DNA from: Bdellovibrio svalbardensis
Lineage (GTDB): Bacteria; Bdellovibrionota; Bdellovibrionia; Bdellovibrionales; Bdellovibrionaceae
Reading direction: 5' to 3'
DNA: 64,000 nt
Assembly (NCBI RefSeq): GCF_029531655.1
Contig: NZ_JANRMI010000002.1
Coordinates: forward strand, 620,001 to 684,000
Every line of letters starts with the position of its first letter. Positions within the stretch are counted from its first letter, which is position 1. The position numbers and the translations under genes were made by a program. The notes under the pieces are model-generated. The model was given only the letters and a program-made list of their open reading frames with translations, was not told the origin of the DNA and ran no database searches. Of the stretch, positions 43,774 through 52,284 are shown in pieces.

Positions 43774-44223
43774 ATGGTGATTAAAGTCGAACTTGAGGGA
43801 CGGGATTTTTTGCAGGTGGAGTGTGAAGGTGAGAATCTTCAAACTCCAGGTCGCGTGTTAAAAGTGGATATGAAGGGCTGTACCGAATTTATGGAAATGA
43901 TGCAAAAAATGAAACGCCATTTTGGCGCGGACCTGTCTAAATGGCCCCTACCAGAGTCGAACGATCACTCCAGCATGCTTTTGCGTGAAATGATTTTGAA
44001 ATTGCGTGGTGAGTGGAAGTTTCCTTATGAAGAGGCTGAAGTTTGTCATTGTCGGACTGTTGCAACTCACACTGTGGATCAAGCTGTGATTGCAGGGGCT
44101 CATACTCCTGAGGTTGTGACACGCCAAACTTCCGCAAGCACGGCTTGTGGAACCTGTCGTCCTGAGGTGCAGAAAATTATCGATTATCGTCTTGGTAAGA
44201 CCCCGGGCAAAGTATCAGCCTGA
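43774..44223 (+). CDS. BFD-type [2Fe-2S]-binding domain protein with N-terminal extension
   Basis: This 149-residue protein has a C-terminal bacterioferritin-associated-ferredoxin-like domain: VCHCRTVATHTVDQAVIAGA then ACGTCRPEVQKIIDY, giving C-x-C followed by C-x2-C for one [2Fe-2S] cluster. The N-terminal 85 residues are not recognised. Possible roles are electron transfer or iron release, but no bacterioferritin gene is nearby. The ATG has no ribosome site, and TAGAAT lies shortly upstream, which may give a very short leader. It converges with and overlaps a second BFD-type gene by 9 bp. Confidence 0.82.
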   Translation: MVIKVELEGRDFLQVECEGENLQTPGRVLKVDMKGCTEFMEMMQKMKRHFGADLSKWPLPESNDHSSMLLREMILKLRGEWKFPYEEAEVCHCRTVATHTVDQAVIAGAHTPEVVTRQTSASTACGTCRPEVQKIIDYRLGKTPGKVSA

Positions 44224-44484
44224 TTTTTTATCGCTGTCTTTAGGTCCTGCTTTTCCAGTTAAATCTTCAGTGAGTTTTTCTGGGAAGCGGCCGGTCTGGA
44301 GATAGTGATCTAGTAAGGGGCCAAGTTTTCGCCGGCAAGTGCCGCCACAAGGACCCACACCCGCAGAAGTTATATCAAAAATCTCATTCAAGGTGCGGGC
44401 GCCGTCTAAGATGGCTTTTTCAATGGTCTCCCGAGAGACATTGTTACAACGGCATACAATTTCGGACTTCTTCTTTTGGCCCAT
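44215..44484 (-). CDS. Small BFD-type [2Fe-2S]-binding protein
   Basis: This 89-residue protein has the four-cysteine BFD-type signature: IVCRCNNVSRETIEKAILDGARTLNEI followed by VGPCGGTCRRKLGPLL. It has an additional C-terminal hydrophilic tail rich in Lys and Asp. It should bind one [2Fe-2S] cluster and move electrons or help mobilise iron. It is convergent with the other BFD-type gene, with a 9-bp overlap, an odd pairing of two related proteins. A GTACC-type repeat and the greA gene lie upstream of its start. Confidence 0.83.
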   Translation of the reverse strand: MGQKKKSEIVCRCNNVSRETIEKAILDGARTLNEIFDITSAGVGPCGGTCRRKLGPLLDHYLQTGRFPEKLTEDLTGKAGPKDSDKKSG

Positions 44485-44492
44485 GAATTGAT

Positions 44493-44541
44493 GTTACGCC
44501 GTACCTTTTTGGAGTGCAATGCGTCGAGTGATGACGCAGAG
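44493..44541 (+). repeat. Degenerate GGTACGCCGTACC repeat
   Basis: GTTACGCCGTACC followed by TTTTT (44493-44510) resembles the copies at 21428 and 24263 with one stem mismatch. A flanking GCGTC / GACGC inverted pair lies just downstream. Unlike the other two copies it sits between divergent genes. Confidence 0.55.
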
Positions 44542-44623
44542 CGATTAGTCCAGGACCCTTCGCAAGTTGATAAAGCGGGGGGAATCCGGTAAAAGAATTG
44601 TCCTTCTAACAGTGGAGTTAAAC

Positions 44624-45109
44624 ATGGCCGGTCAAAATGATATCCTTCCTATGACAGTTCGCGGAAAAGCGCTGCTTGATGCAGAGCTTAAGAAGCTTTT
44701 GTTGGAGGATAGACCGTCTGTTATTTTAGCGATCGAAGAAGCTCGCGCACACGGTGATATCTCTGAGAATGCTGAGTATGAAGCCGCTAAAGAGCGTCAA
44801 GGCATGATTGAAGGTCGTATTGCTGAGATTCAAGGCAAATTGGCTGGAGCTGAGGTTATCGACGTGGCCGCAATTAAAGCGGACCGTGTTGTCTTTGGTG
44901 CACATGTTACAGCTGTGGATACAGATACTGAAGAGAAAGTGACCTATCAAATTGTTGGCGTTGATGAAGCTGACGTGAAAAAAGGTATGATCTCTATTCT
45001 TTCTCCTTTGGCTCGCGCTATGATCGGTAAAAAGGTCGGCGACACAGTTACTGTGATGAGTCCTAAAGGCGACAAAGAGTTCGAAATCCTAGCATTCGAA
45101 TATAAGTAA
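44624..45109 (+). CDS. greA: Transcription elongation factor GreA
   Basis: GreA rescues paused RNA polymerase by stimulating transcript cleavage. The 161-residue protein has the coiled-coil with the conserved LKKLLLEDRPSVILAIEEARAHGDISENAEYEAAKERQGMIEGRI (acidic tip) and the C-terminal ISILSPLARAMIGKKVGDTVTV. The ORF is open from 44567, but GGAG with 6 bases before the ATG at 44624 and the usual length decide the start. It stands alone, with an AsmA-like gene 64 bp downstream. Confidence 0.96.
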   Translation: MAGQNDILPMTVRGKALLDAELKKLLLEDRPSVILAIEEARAHGDISENAEYEAAKERQGMIEGRIAEIQGKLAGAEVIDVAAIKADRVVFGAHVTAVDTDTEEKVTYQIVGVDEADVKKGMISILSPLARAMIGKKVGDTVTVMSPKGDKEFEILAFEYK

Positions 45110-45173
45110 ACTTCCCTGGGAAATTATAAATAATTTTCCTTCCGGTCCATAGCTTTCACAGTCACAATAAGCT

Positions 45174-47147
45174 ATGGATCGTCGACGAAACTCTGATAAA
45201 AATCTAGTCACTGAACAACCCGGTATGCGAGTTCTTGTTATCGGGTTGGCTGTTTCATTTTTCCTGGGCTATATCGCCAAATCAATGTTGTCGCCAGCGC
45301 GAGTCGCTGCGCGAATTGAAAAAGCCGCCAGTCATATTCATAAAGACGTCAAAGTTACTTTCGATAGCGCACAAGTCAGTTTGAGCAATGGCATCTTGCC
45401 GCGCTTTTCGGTGGTAATCACCAAGGTTCAACTCGAATCCACCGAAGCCTGCTGGATGTCGCCTCTGCTTGAGATCGATGAATTGCGTTTACCGATTTCT
45501 TTCTGGGGAGTGCTCACAGGAACCTCGCTGATTAAGAAAGTTGAAACTGACAATGTCGTTCTGACTTTGCGTGGAAATCTAAAAGATTGTGAAAAGAAAA
45601 CAGAAGTTGCCAAACAGGAAGTGGCGACGACCACTTCGCCGTTGGTAAGTCTTTCGCCGAATGAACAGGCGCAAAAGTATAAAAATGCAGTGAGCGAGCT
45701 CACGATTCAGAATTTCAAGATACTTCTCAATGAGTATCCGCAATATCCATCGGAGTTTTTGGATTTTGCCATTAAAGTAAAATCGTTTGAACCCAAAGTG
45801 ATTGAAGTCACCGCGAAAACACATTTATTACGTGATGAGCAGTATGGCGACTATCTTTCTCATGCGAATCTTTTCATCGAGTATAAAGAATCACCGGAGC
45901 CGCAAGTACAAGCGCATTTCTTTGGGAACTGGCGTGAAGGGCACTACAGTATGATTGGCAATTACACGATTGCCGATCATTTGTTGAACGTAGAGACAGA
46001 TTTAAAGCATATCCCGCTCAGTCAGGTTTTGTCTTTGATGCAAACCTACAATCTGGCGTCCAAAGAGCTGAATGGAAAACAAGTTTGGATCTCAGCAAAT
46101 GGTCGCATGACGGCGGATGTTCGAAAAATCAAGGAAGCTCCTGTTGAAGTGAAGAACTTCCGCGTGGAAGGTGATCTGGGGGAAATGTCTTCAGAGCAAA
46201 TCACGTTTACCAGTCTGGAGCCCCTTCGCTACAAGCCTATCGGCATTGATGTCAAACGCATGCACGTAGGAAGATTGTTGAATTTCCTCAATCGACAACA
46301 AAGTCATAAAATTCTTGGCGATCTGGGAAGTTTTTCTGGACGTGCGGAAATTCGCTCAGAGAAATCCATTCGCCTGACGGGTGAACATACAGGGCTGGAG
46401 TTTATTTTCTCGAATAAGGGGCAAAGAGAACTGCAGGTGATTGATCGCATGTTGGGGGATATCAATCTCGAGGGAGATTATTGGACTTTCCAAGTTAAGC
46501 GGGTGGAGCCACGTGGTGGGAACTTCTTGGGAGCTGTAACTCTGAAGGCTGATCGTGATTTCAAAGAAGTCGACCTTAAGGCTCATATTGATGAAATGAC
46601 TCTCGCTCCTCAGGTTCAAAAACTAATGACTAACGGCGGAGAAATTGGGATTGCGAGCTTGAATGCCGATGCCAAAATTTCTGATGGAAACTTAGCTTAT
46701 TTGAAAGGCCTTTTGCGCATTGAAAAGATGAGTGTTGAAGGCATGGATTTCGGCAAGACTCGTGGGGAGTTCGACTTCCTTCATAATCAAATCACCTTGG
46801 CAACCAAGATTCAGTCTTTAAGCGTGCACTTGGAATCACCGGGAGCTGATTTGTTTCAGCAAATCACACAACCCGAATGGTGGAATGATCAAAAACTGGA
46901 GATGCAGGAGTTGAGTGGTCAGTTTCAGTTCAAAGATCTGAAGCGTCTACAATGGAAGAACTTCCAGGCGAAGCTGGGTAAAGACAGGCATTTGTCTGTG
47001 GATGGTTCCTGGGACGAGCAAGGTCAGCTAAAAGGGGCACTGCAAGTTCGAGATGGAAAACTCGCCAAAAAGTTTTTGCTTGAAGGAACTCGTGAAGAGC
47101 CCGTATTTACATCGGAAACACTGCCCGCCAAGCGCATGAGGAAATAA
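45174..47147 (+). CDS. AsmA-like envelope protein
   Basis: This 657-residue protein has one N-terminal membrane anchor (MRVLVIGLAVSFFLGYIAKSML) followed by a long beta-rich periplasmic region with AsmA-like repeats (for example VKVTFDSAQVSLSNGILPRFSVVITKVQL and LRYKPIGIDVKRMHVGRLLNFLNR). AsmA/TamB-like proteins are thought to bridge the membranes and move lipids. It shares one base with the GDPD gene downstream (TAATG), so the two form an operon, possibly in envelope lipid turnover. The exact subfamily could not be set. Confidence 0.7.
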   Translation: MDRRRNSDKNLVTEQPGMRVLVIGLAVSFFLGYIAKSMLSPARVAARIEKAASHIHKDVKVTFDSAQVSLSNGILPRFSVVITKVQLESTEACWMSPLLEIDELRLPISFWGVLTGTSLIKKVETDNVVLTLRGNLKDCEKKTEVAKQEVATTTSPLVSLSPNEQAQKYKNAVSELTIQNFKILLNEYPQYPSEFLDFAIKVKSFEPKVIEVTAKTHLLRDEQYGDYLSHANLFIEYKESPEPQVQAHFFGNWREGHYSMIGNYTIADHLLNVETDLKHIPLSQVLSLMQTYNLASKELNGKQVWISANGRMTADVRKIKEAPVEVKNFRVEGDLGEMSSEQITFTSLEPLRYKPIGIDVKRMHVGRLLNFLNRQQSHKILGDLGSFSGRAEIRSEKSIRLTGEHTGLEFIFSNKGQRELQVIDRMLGDINLEGDYWTFQVKRVEPRGGNFLGAVTLKADRDFKEVDLKAHIDEMTLAPQVQKLMTNGGEIGIASLNADAKISDGNLAYLKGLLRIEKMSVEGMDFGKTRGEFDFLHNQITLATKIQSLSVHLESPGADLFQQITQPEWWNDQKLEMQELSGQFQFKDLKRLQWKNFQAKLGKDRHLSVDGSWDEQGQLKGALQVRDGKLAKKFLLEGTREEPVFTSETLPAKRMRK

Positions 47148-47932
47148 TGATCATTCTTCTTGGTGTTGTTGCCTCTATCTTATTTTTTGCCGTCTATCGC
47201 CACTTCACATGGCGCGCGCAAGTATGGCCGACAGGAGCCATGGCTCCCGTAAAATATCAAGGTCACCGTGGTTACTGGAAGGCTGGAGTCCAAGAAAATA
47301 CTCTGGCCTCTTTCAAGGCGGCGAAAGAGCGTGGCTTGGAGATGGTTGAAATGGATGTGCGCTTGTCCAAAGATCAGGTGGTGGTGGTATTCCATGACGA
47401 TGATCTCAAGCGTTTGGCTCATCAACAAAAGGCCGTGTCGGAAATGACAGCCGATGAGTTGGCCCGTGCCGCTCAGGTGTGCACTCTTGAAGATGTTCTT
47501 ATCAGTAAAGAGATCCCTCAGTTATTGAATATCGAATTGAAAACAAACCGCGTGCGTGACGGAGTTTTGGAAGAAGCGGTCGCAAAAGTTGTTCGTAAGC
47601 ACCAAGCTGAAAAGCGCATTCTCTTCTCAAGTTTCAATCCTCTTTGCATTTACAGGCTGGGGAGGATTTTGCCAGAGGTGCCGCGTGCACTTTTAGCCAG
47701 TAAAGAAAATGATCCGACTAATAAGTTTTATCTGAAGCACATGTGGTTTGCGCCCTATATCGGCGCAAATCTTCTGCATTTGGATTATAAGTATGTTTCT
47801 TTGTCGGATTTGGCAAAATGGAAGAAACGGGGAGTGCCCGTCGCTTTTTGGACTGTGAATGATGCGCAAAAAGCCCGAGAGCTTTTAGATCATGGTGCGG
47901 TTAGTATTATCACCGACACACTTATTGGATAA
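47147..47932 (+). CDS. Glycerophosphodiester phosphodiesterase
   Basis: This 261-residue enzyme hydrolyses glycerophosphodiesters to glycerol-3-phosphate and an alcohol. Its catalytic pattern is clear: YQGHRGYWKAGVQENTLASF with the two catalytic His/Arg positions, then EMDVRLSKDQVVVVFHDDDLKRL, and IELKTN later. It has an N-terminal hydrophobic segment (MIILLGVVASILFFAVYRHF), so it is a membrane-anchored or exported form. The ATG shares one base with the AsmA-like gene's stop. A strong terminator follows the stop. Confidence 0.93.
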   Translation: MIILLGVVASILFFAVYRHFTWRAQVWPTGAMAPVKYQGHRGYWKAGVQENTLASFKAAKERGLEMVEMDVRLSKDQVVVVFHDDDLKRLAHQQKAVSEMTADELARAAQVCTLEDVLISKEIPQLLNIELKTNRVRDGVLEEAVAKVVRKHQAEKRILFSSFNPLCIYRLGRILPEVPRALLASKENDPTNKFYLKHMWFAPYIGANLLHLDYKYVSLSDLAKWKKRGVPVAFWTVNDAQKARELLDHGAVSIITDTLIG

Positions 47933-47935
47933 AAA

Positions 47936-47969
47936 AAAGCCTTCATAAGTAGTCACTCATGAAGGCTTT
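47936..47969. terminator. Rho-independent terminator after the GDPD gene
   Basis: AAAGCCTTCAT (47936-47946) pairs exactly with ATGAAGGCTTT (47959-47969) over a 12-base loop, and the A-rich left flank gives a T tract on the leftward strand. It can end transcription rightward from GDPD and may also act leftward. Confidence 0.8.
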
Positions 47970-48000
47970 GAAATTTAAAAGCAATTTTCAGTCCGCTCAA

Positions 48001-48023
48001 AAAAATCAGCTAAGCTGATTTTT
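48001..48023. terminator. Bidirectional terminator, tatA side
   Basis: AAAAATCAGC (48001-48010) and GCTGATTTTT (48014-48023) form a 10-bp perfect stem with a 3-base loop, with A-run and T-run ends. It begins just past the tatA stop on the leftward strand, so it should end the tatA transcript. Confidence 0.8.
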
Positions 48024-48025
48024 GA

Positions 48026-48271
48026 TTAAGAGTTGTGCGTCTCAGTGTGTTTTTGAGTCGTAGTTTGTTGCTGTTGTTGTTGTTGATGAGACACTTGCTG
48101 ACGGTCGTCCTTAATGTCTTTTGCATCAACGTCAATTTCGTTCAAACCTTGTTTGAAGCCACGAATAGCTTTACCCAAAGATTGGCCTAATTGAGGCAAA
48201 CGGCTTGGTCCGAAGAAGATCAAGAAGATCAAAGCAAGAAGTAGAAGATGCGTTACGCTAAACTCACCCAT
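48026..48271 (-). CDS. tatA: Twin-arginine translocase subunit TatA
   Basis: The 81-residue protein has one N-terminal membrane helix, LLLLALIFLIFFGPSRLPQLGQ, which contains the FGP hinge, then the amphipathic helix SLGKAIRGFKQGLNEID. It oligomerises into the pore for folded protein export. The C-terminal tail has a run of seven Gln then Thr-rich residues, unusual for the family. GGGAGG lies 5 bases before the ATG. tatB and tatC are not in the window. Confidence 0.95.
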   Translation of the reverse strand: MGEFSVTHLLLLALIFLIFFGPSRLPQLGQSLGKAIRGFKQGLNEIDVDAKDIKDDRQQVSHQQQQQQQTTTQKHTETHNS

Positions 48272-48364
48272 GGGTTCCTCCCAGTAAAAATCAGTAACTT
48301 AAACAGTTTACACGTTTTAAGCCGGTCTGAGAGGAAAATCAACGCTTGTCTGGCTGTTTCCTAC

Positions 48365-48859
48365 TTATTCTGTTGGCATATCAATAATTTCGACCTGATC
48401 TGCGTCAGAAGCCTCTTTTTCGAGGGAATCTGCACTTTTACCCATACCTTGATCGGATCCTACTGCAACCACAGCAGCTCCTTCTGAGACAGTTTGTACC
48501 GGGGTTGCGTCAATATGGTGGGTTGTTTTAGCGGGCAATTGCTTCGCAAGACCTCGTACAGGCTGAGTGCTTTGGGCCTCTGCAATCGTGGGAGCTTTAG
48601 AAGCTTTTTTAGAAGAGGCTTGTCCGCCACCCATTTTTTTAAGCTCCTTGTCATACTTAGATTTTAAAGCAGACAATTCCTTTTGGTAGTTAGAGCGGAT
48701 CTCTTCAACATGTGCGCTGCGAGCTTCTGTGACGCAAGAAGAGTAGGTTGATGCAGCGATTTCCTTGGCCTTAGCACGGCAAGTGAGTTCATACGAAGTC
48801 TGCGGGAATGCATTCGCCGTAAAGAAAATCATCGCAAAAAATGAGAATACTGTTTTCAT
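48365..48859 (-). CDS. Secreted coiled-coil hypothetical protein
   Basis: About 164 residues with a Sec signal peptide (MKTVFSFFAMIFFTANAFPQ). The mature N-terminus has a helical stretch rich in charged residues (VEEIRSNYQKELSALKSKYDKELKKMGGG), probably a coiled coil, and the rest is low-complexity and likely disordered with Ala, Ser and Thr. The frame is open four codons further upstream (48871), but the ATG at 48859 gives the better signal. No family is recognised. It stands alone upstream of tatA on the same strand. Confidence 0.7.
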   Translation of the reverse strand: MKTVFSFFAMIFFTANAFPQTSYELTCRAKAKEIAASTYSSCVTEARSAHVEEIRSNYQKELSALKSKYDKELKKMGGGQASSKKASKAPTIAEAQSTQPVRGLAKQLPAKTTHHIDATPVQTVSEGAAVVAVGSDQGMGKSADSLEKEASDADQVEIIDMPTE

Positions 48860-49097
48860 AAAACACCCCATTGGTCTGTTTCAACTGACCTTCTATTAAC
48901 AATATTTATGCCGGGTGATCTCCATTATACGAGGGGGTGAGGGGGGCGAGACTTTCTTTTTTTCATGGGCGTACAGGCAATTGTCAGCAAACACCGAGGA
49001 TTCTCTTAGACGGAAAACACAGGCAAAGAACATAGGTTTCTTCTCAAATGTGAGTGCTAATATAAGGGCTATGACGGGGAACCATTGGAGATACTTT

Positions 49098-50039
49098 ATG
49101 CGATTGTTGCCTCTGTGGATATTTGCCATTTCAGTTCTCATTTTGACTTCCTCAGTGGAAGTGACTGCAAAAGCACTGTCCGTAATGGTGGCGGAGCATG
49201 CGAATGTGGAGGCAGGTGTCGCTGAACCGGCACAAATTTTATGGGCGGTCCCCAATTGGCCACCGTTCTTCACAAGAGATAGGAAAGCTCCGGGTGTTTC
49301 CAATCAAATGCTGCAACTTCTGCAAAGTCAAATGATCGACTATCACCATGAGAATCTTGAGATCAATACGCCGAAATTGGTGGAGCTTTGGCAGCAGGGA
49401 AGAAATATATGCAGCAGCAATATTCTTTTTAATGGGGAGCGCGAGAAGTATGGCTATTTTTCGCCGTTGTGGGTCTATCCTCCTTTGCATGTAATTGTCA
49501 GAGAGGAGAGTCTGGCCTCATTCACCAAAGGTGCAAAGGCCATTAACGTTTTTGAATTGATTAAGAACTCTCACTTCAAAGGTATTCTGATCAAGGGGCG
49601 ATCTTATGGTCCTCCGGTGGATGAAATCATCCCAAAGTTGTCTGAAAATGCATTCATCAATTTGATTTCACCTCTGGGAAACTGGAATGACTATTTAAAT
49701 ATGATATCGAACAATAGAGCCGACTATACGATTGATTATCCAAAAGTGGTGAAGTTGTTTAACGAAACGCATGCGGGTAATAAGCGGTTGGCGGCGATTC
49801 CGATCAGTGGTTATGAGAAGCCGTTTATCGTGCATGTTGCCTGTACGAAGAATCCTTGGGGAAGAGCAGTCATAAAAGAGCTGGATAGAAAGATTCAAAC
49901 ACTCGCCAAAGAAAAATCTTATCGGGATTTGCAGGAAAAACTTTTTGCCAATGAGCCTTCAGTTGTTCAGCAAAAAGATATAGATCAATTCATTTTGAAG
50001 CGAGCCAAGGGCCCCTGGTTCTGGGGCCCGATGGATTAA
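49098..50039 (+). CDS. Periplasmic solute-binding-like protein (family 3)
   Basis: This 313-residue protein has a signal peptide (MRLLPLWIFAISVLILTSSVEVTAKA) and a domain like amino-acid-type periplasmic binding proteins: ILWAVPNWPPFFTRDRKAPGVSNQMLQLLQSQ, LVELWQQGRNICSSNILFNGEREKYGYFSPLW and IPISGYEKPFIVHVACTKNP. Some members are orphan sensors instead of transporter parts, and no permease or ATPase lies next to it. The frame is open from 48915, but TTGGAG before the ATG at 49098 and the signal peptide decide the start. The last 4 bp overlap the convergent outer-membrane gene. Confidence 0.8.
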   Translation: MRLLPLWIFAISVLILTSSVEVTAKALSVMVAEHANVEAGVAEPAQILWAVPNWPPFFTRDRKAPGVSNQMLQLLQSQMIDYHHENLEINTPKLVELWQQGRNICSSNILFNGEREKYGYFSPLWVYPPLHVIVREESLASFTKGAKAINVFELIKNSHFKGILIKGRSYGPPVDEIIPKLSENAFINLISPLGNWNDYLNMISNNRADYTIDYPKVVKLFNETHAGNKRLAAIPISGYEKPFIVHVACTKNPWGRAVIKELDRKIQTLAKEKSYRDLQEKLFANEPSVVQQKDIDQFILKRAKGPWFWGPMD

Positions 50040-50908
50040 AAAACCAAGCGAGCTTCGACTCCGGTCAAGAAGTAATTGTACTTGGAAAAATCGTCTTTTT
50101 TCAAAATTGTCGTATAAGCCAATACGGGAACTATTTCAAAGCCTGGAGTCATTTCATAGCGCAAGCTGAAGGTGCCTCTGATAAGTTCATTGCCAGTTAA
50201 TGTTGTGCCCACCATTCCAGAATCAGAAGTGAAAGTGGATGTGAAAGATCTCGCATAATCCAATGATACATTGGGATGATAGATATTTTGAATTTCTCCG
50301 TATGCTGAAAATTGATACGAACTGCCACCAGTTATCTTTCCAGAGTAAGTCTTTCCAGATGAAGTGACTTCGCCATCTCCATTTTGGTTCGCGGAGTAAA
50401 GGCCAAGAAAGCCGACGTTAAAAGTTGAAAAGGCGGATGTCATGCCAAGACTTCCGATGAAAGCCATTTGTCCTGTAGAGGTGTTGGACTCATTGTTGTC
50501 CCAATTTCGACGTGATTTCTCAGGGGGAATTTTAAGTCCTCCTCGAATAAAAAGAGTGGGTGTGCCGACTTCAAAATTTCCTTTGTATCCGAAGAACACA
50601 TCCTCCATGCCATAGCTCTTTGCGTTTAGAGATGTCGTTGAATCTTTATAGTCTTGATTTAAGGAAGAATAAGATATTTCACCACCGAGCGAGTGGTTTT
50701 CGGTAAGACCGTAATAGTAAGTGACAGGAATTGAAGGTCCGGTGGCATCGGTTTTGCCTCCTGATTTGGTCTCCGCGTTGACACTTCGGTAGCCAACCCC
50801 AAGTCTGAAGTCGCTTTGTCCTTCATGCGGTGTCAGTGTTTGGTAGGTTGTTGTCATAGTAAAACCATAAACGGGGGCCAATACTAATAGTGTAATCACA
50901 AGTTTCAT
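50036..50908 (-). CDS. Outer-membrane beta-barrel protein
   Basis: This 290-residue protein has a signal peptide (MKLVITLLVLAPVYGFT) and alternating hydrophobic strands typical of a barrel. These include DFRLGVGYRSV, NHSLGGEISYSSL, TFNVGFLGLYSAN and LRYEMTPGFEIVPVLAYTTI. The protein ends in Phe (EARLVF), the usual outer-membrane targeting residue. No specific family is identified. Its end overlaps the convergent solute-binding gene by 4 bp. Confidence 0.78.
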   Translation of the reverse strand: MKLVITLLVLAPVYGFTMTTTYQTLTPHEGQSDFRLGVGYRSVNAETKSGGKTDATGPSIPVTYYYGLTENHSLGGEISYSSLNQDYKDSTTSLNAKSYGMEDVFFGYKGNFEVGTPTLFIRGGLKIPPEKSRRNWDNNESNTSTGQMAFIGSLGMTSAFSTFNVGFLGLYSANQNGDGEVTSSGKTYSGKITGGSSYQFSAYGEIQNIYHPNVSLDYARSFTSTFTSDSGMVGTTLTGNELIRGTFSLRYEMTPGFEIVPVLAYTTILKKDDFSKYNYFLTGVEARLVF

Positions 50909-50990
50909 ATGATGAAAACTCCTTCGTGTTTACATCTATTGTTGGCAAAAGATGTTCTGAATGGAAGTGAAAATACAGATGCAAAAAATA

Positions 50991-51021
50991 AAAAAACCGC
51001 AGACTTTAGCTGCGGTTTTTT
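50991..51021. terminator. Strong bidirectional terminator after oppC
   Basis: AAAAAACCGCAG (50991-51002) and CTGCGGTTTTTT (51010-51021) are perfectly complementary over a 7-base loop, ending in six T on each strand. It lies 35 bp past the oppC stop and should end the opp transcript. Confidence 0.9.
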
Positions 51022-51055
51022 ACTGGTTTTTGATTTTGCTGAAAATTGAAACTGA

Positions 51056-52261
51056 TTAACGGCGCATTGATTTCGGATCAATCGCGTCTTGAAGACCGTC
51101 ACCCAAATAATTGAAGCTGACAGTCGTGATAAGAATCATAATACCTGGTAAGATCGCAAGGAACGGAGCTTGATAAATCAGCTCTTGCGCGTTGTTAAGC
51201 ATATTTCCCCAGCTTGGAGTTGGTGGCATAATACCCAGGCCCAAGAAGCTCAATGCGGCTTCGAACAAAATAGATTCACCCACGCCTAAAGTAATAGACA
51301 CCAACATCGGTGCAATCACGTTCGGGAACATATGGCGAACAATGATAGTTCTGTCTTTGGCACCCAAAGTGCGAGCGGCCAATACGAATTCACGCTCACG
51401 CAAAGACAAGATACTGCCACGGACCAACAAAGCGACGGTCATCCATGAGAACAAGCAGAGGATGATGACCATTTTAACAATACTTTCATTGGAGGTACTG
51501 ACCAGGGCTTTAAGCCAAGGGATCTTTGATAGATCAATCGCCGCAATGACGATCAATACAGGAATCATCGGCAATGAAAGAAGACCATCGGTCACGCGCA
51601 TTAAGAGGGCGTCGATAAAGCCGCCATAGAAACCCGCGATACTTCCGATCAATAGACCAACCAAAGCAGACGCAATCGCGACCAGGATACCAACACCCAT
51701 TGATACGCGAGTTCCATAAACCAGGCGGATGAAAACATCGCGGCCCAATTCGTCTGTGCCGAAGAGGTGATAGGTATCAAAGCTCTTAAATAAAGATCCC
51801 AGTTCTTTGGCCTCTGGCGTGTCCAGGGCTTTTAATCCCGCAATAGCCTCAGGGATGTCTTTGTTTGCAAGGTCAAAGAGCGCATCCGTTGGATTTGCAG
51901 ATTGAACAATGCCTTTTTCGATCAGCAGAGTTTGCAACTTCGCCGCAGAATCTGGGTGAGCTGCAATGAAGCGTTCCACTTCAGTTTCGCGCACGTCCGG
52001 ACCGGCTTGCGCATGAGTCATCGGAGCCAAATAGCGATTTGCCACGTTCTGTGCATCGGGATCCAGGGCGGTAATGCTTTGGATCTGATTTGCAAAGATC
52101 GAAACCAGTAAAAGGAAAGAGATCACGAAGGCACTGACCACTGCGGGTTTATGATCCAGAAATTGATTCAGGACCATCTTCCACATGGGTTGGGCTTTTT
52201 CGAGATCAGCTCTGTCTTTATCAGACAATTGATGAGGCAATGTAATATCAGTCATAGTCAT
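51056..52261 (-). CDS. oppC: Oligopeptide ABC transporter permease OppC
   Basis: This inner-membrane protein has an N-terminal hydrophilic part and span (VVSAFVISFLLLVSIFANQI). About 75 residues with no clear homology precede the standard OppC core with LFGTDELGRDVFIRLVYGTRVS and the ABC-docking loop near LVSITLGVGESILFEAALSFLGLGIMPPTPSWG. The ORF is open from a GTG at 52282, but AGGAAA before ATG at 52261 (MTMTDITL) is preferred, giving 401 residues. It follows oppB with 23 bp between, in the same direction, and is the last gene of the operon. Confidence 0.93.
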   Translation of the reverse strand: MTMTDITLPHQLSDKDRADLEKAQPMWKMVLNQFLDHKPAVVSAFVISFLLLVSIFANQIQSITALDPDAQNVANRYLAPMTHAQAGPDVRETEVERFIAAHPDSAAKLQTLLIEKGIVQSANPTDALFDLANKDIPEAIAGLKALDTPEAKELGSLFKSFDTYHLFGTDELGRDVFIRLVYGTRVSMGVGILVAIASALVGLLIGSIAGFYGGFIDALLMRVTDGLLSLPMIPVLIVIAAIDLSKIPWLKALVSTSNESIVKMVIILCLFSWMTVALLVRGSILSLREREFVLAARTLGAKDRTIIVRHMFPNVIAPMLVSITLGVGESILFEAALSFLGLGIMPPTPSWGNMLNNAQELIYQAPFLAILPGIMILITTVSFNYLGDGLQDAIDPKSMRR

Positions 52262-52284
52262 TTCGTTTCCTGACACGAGCACAC

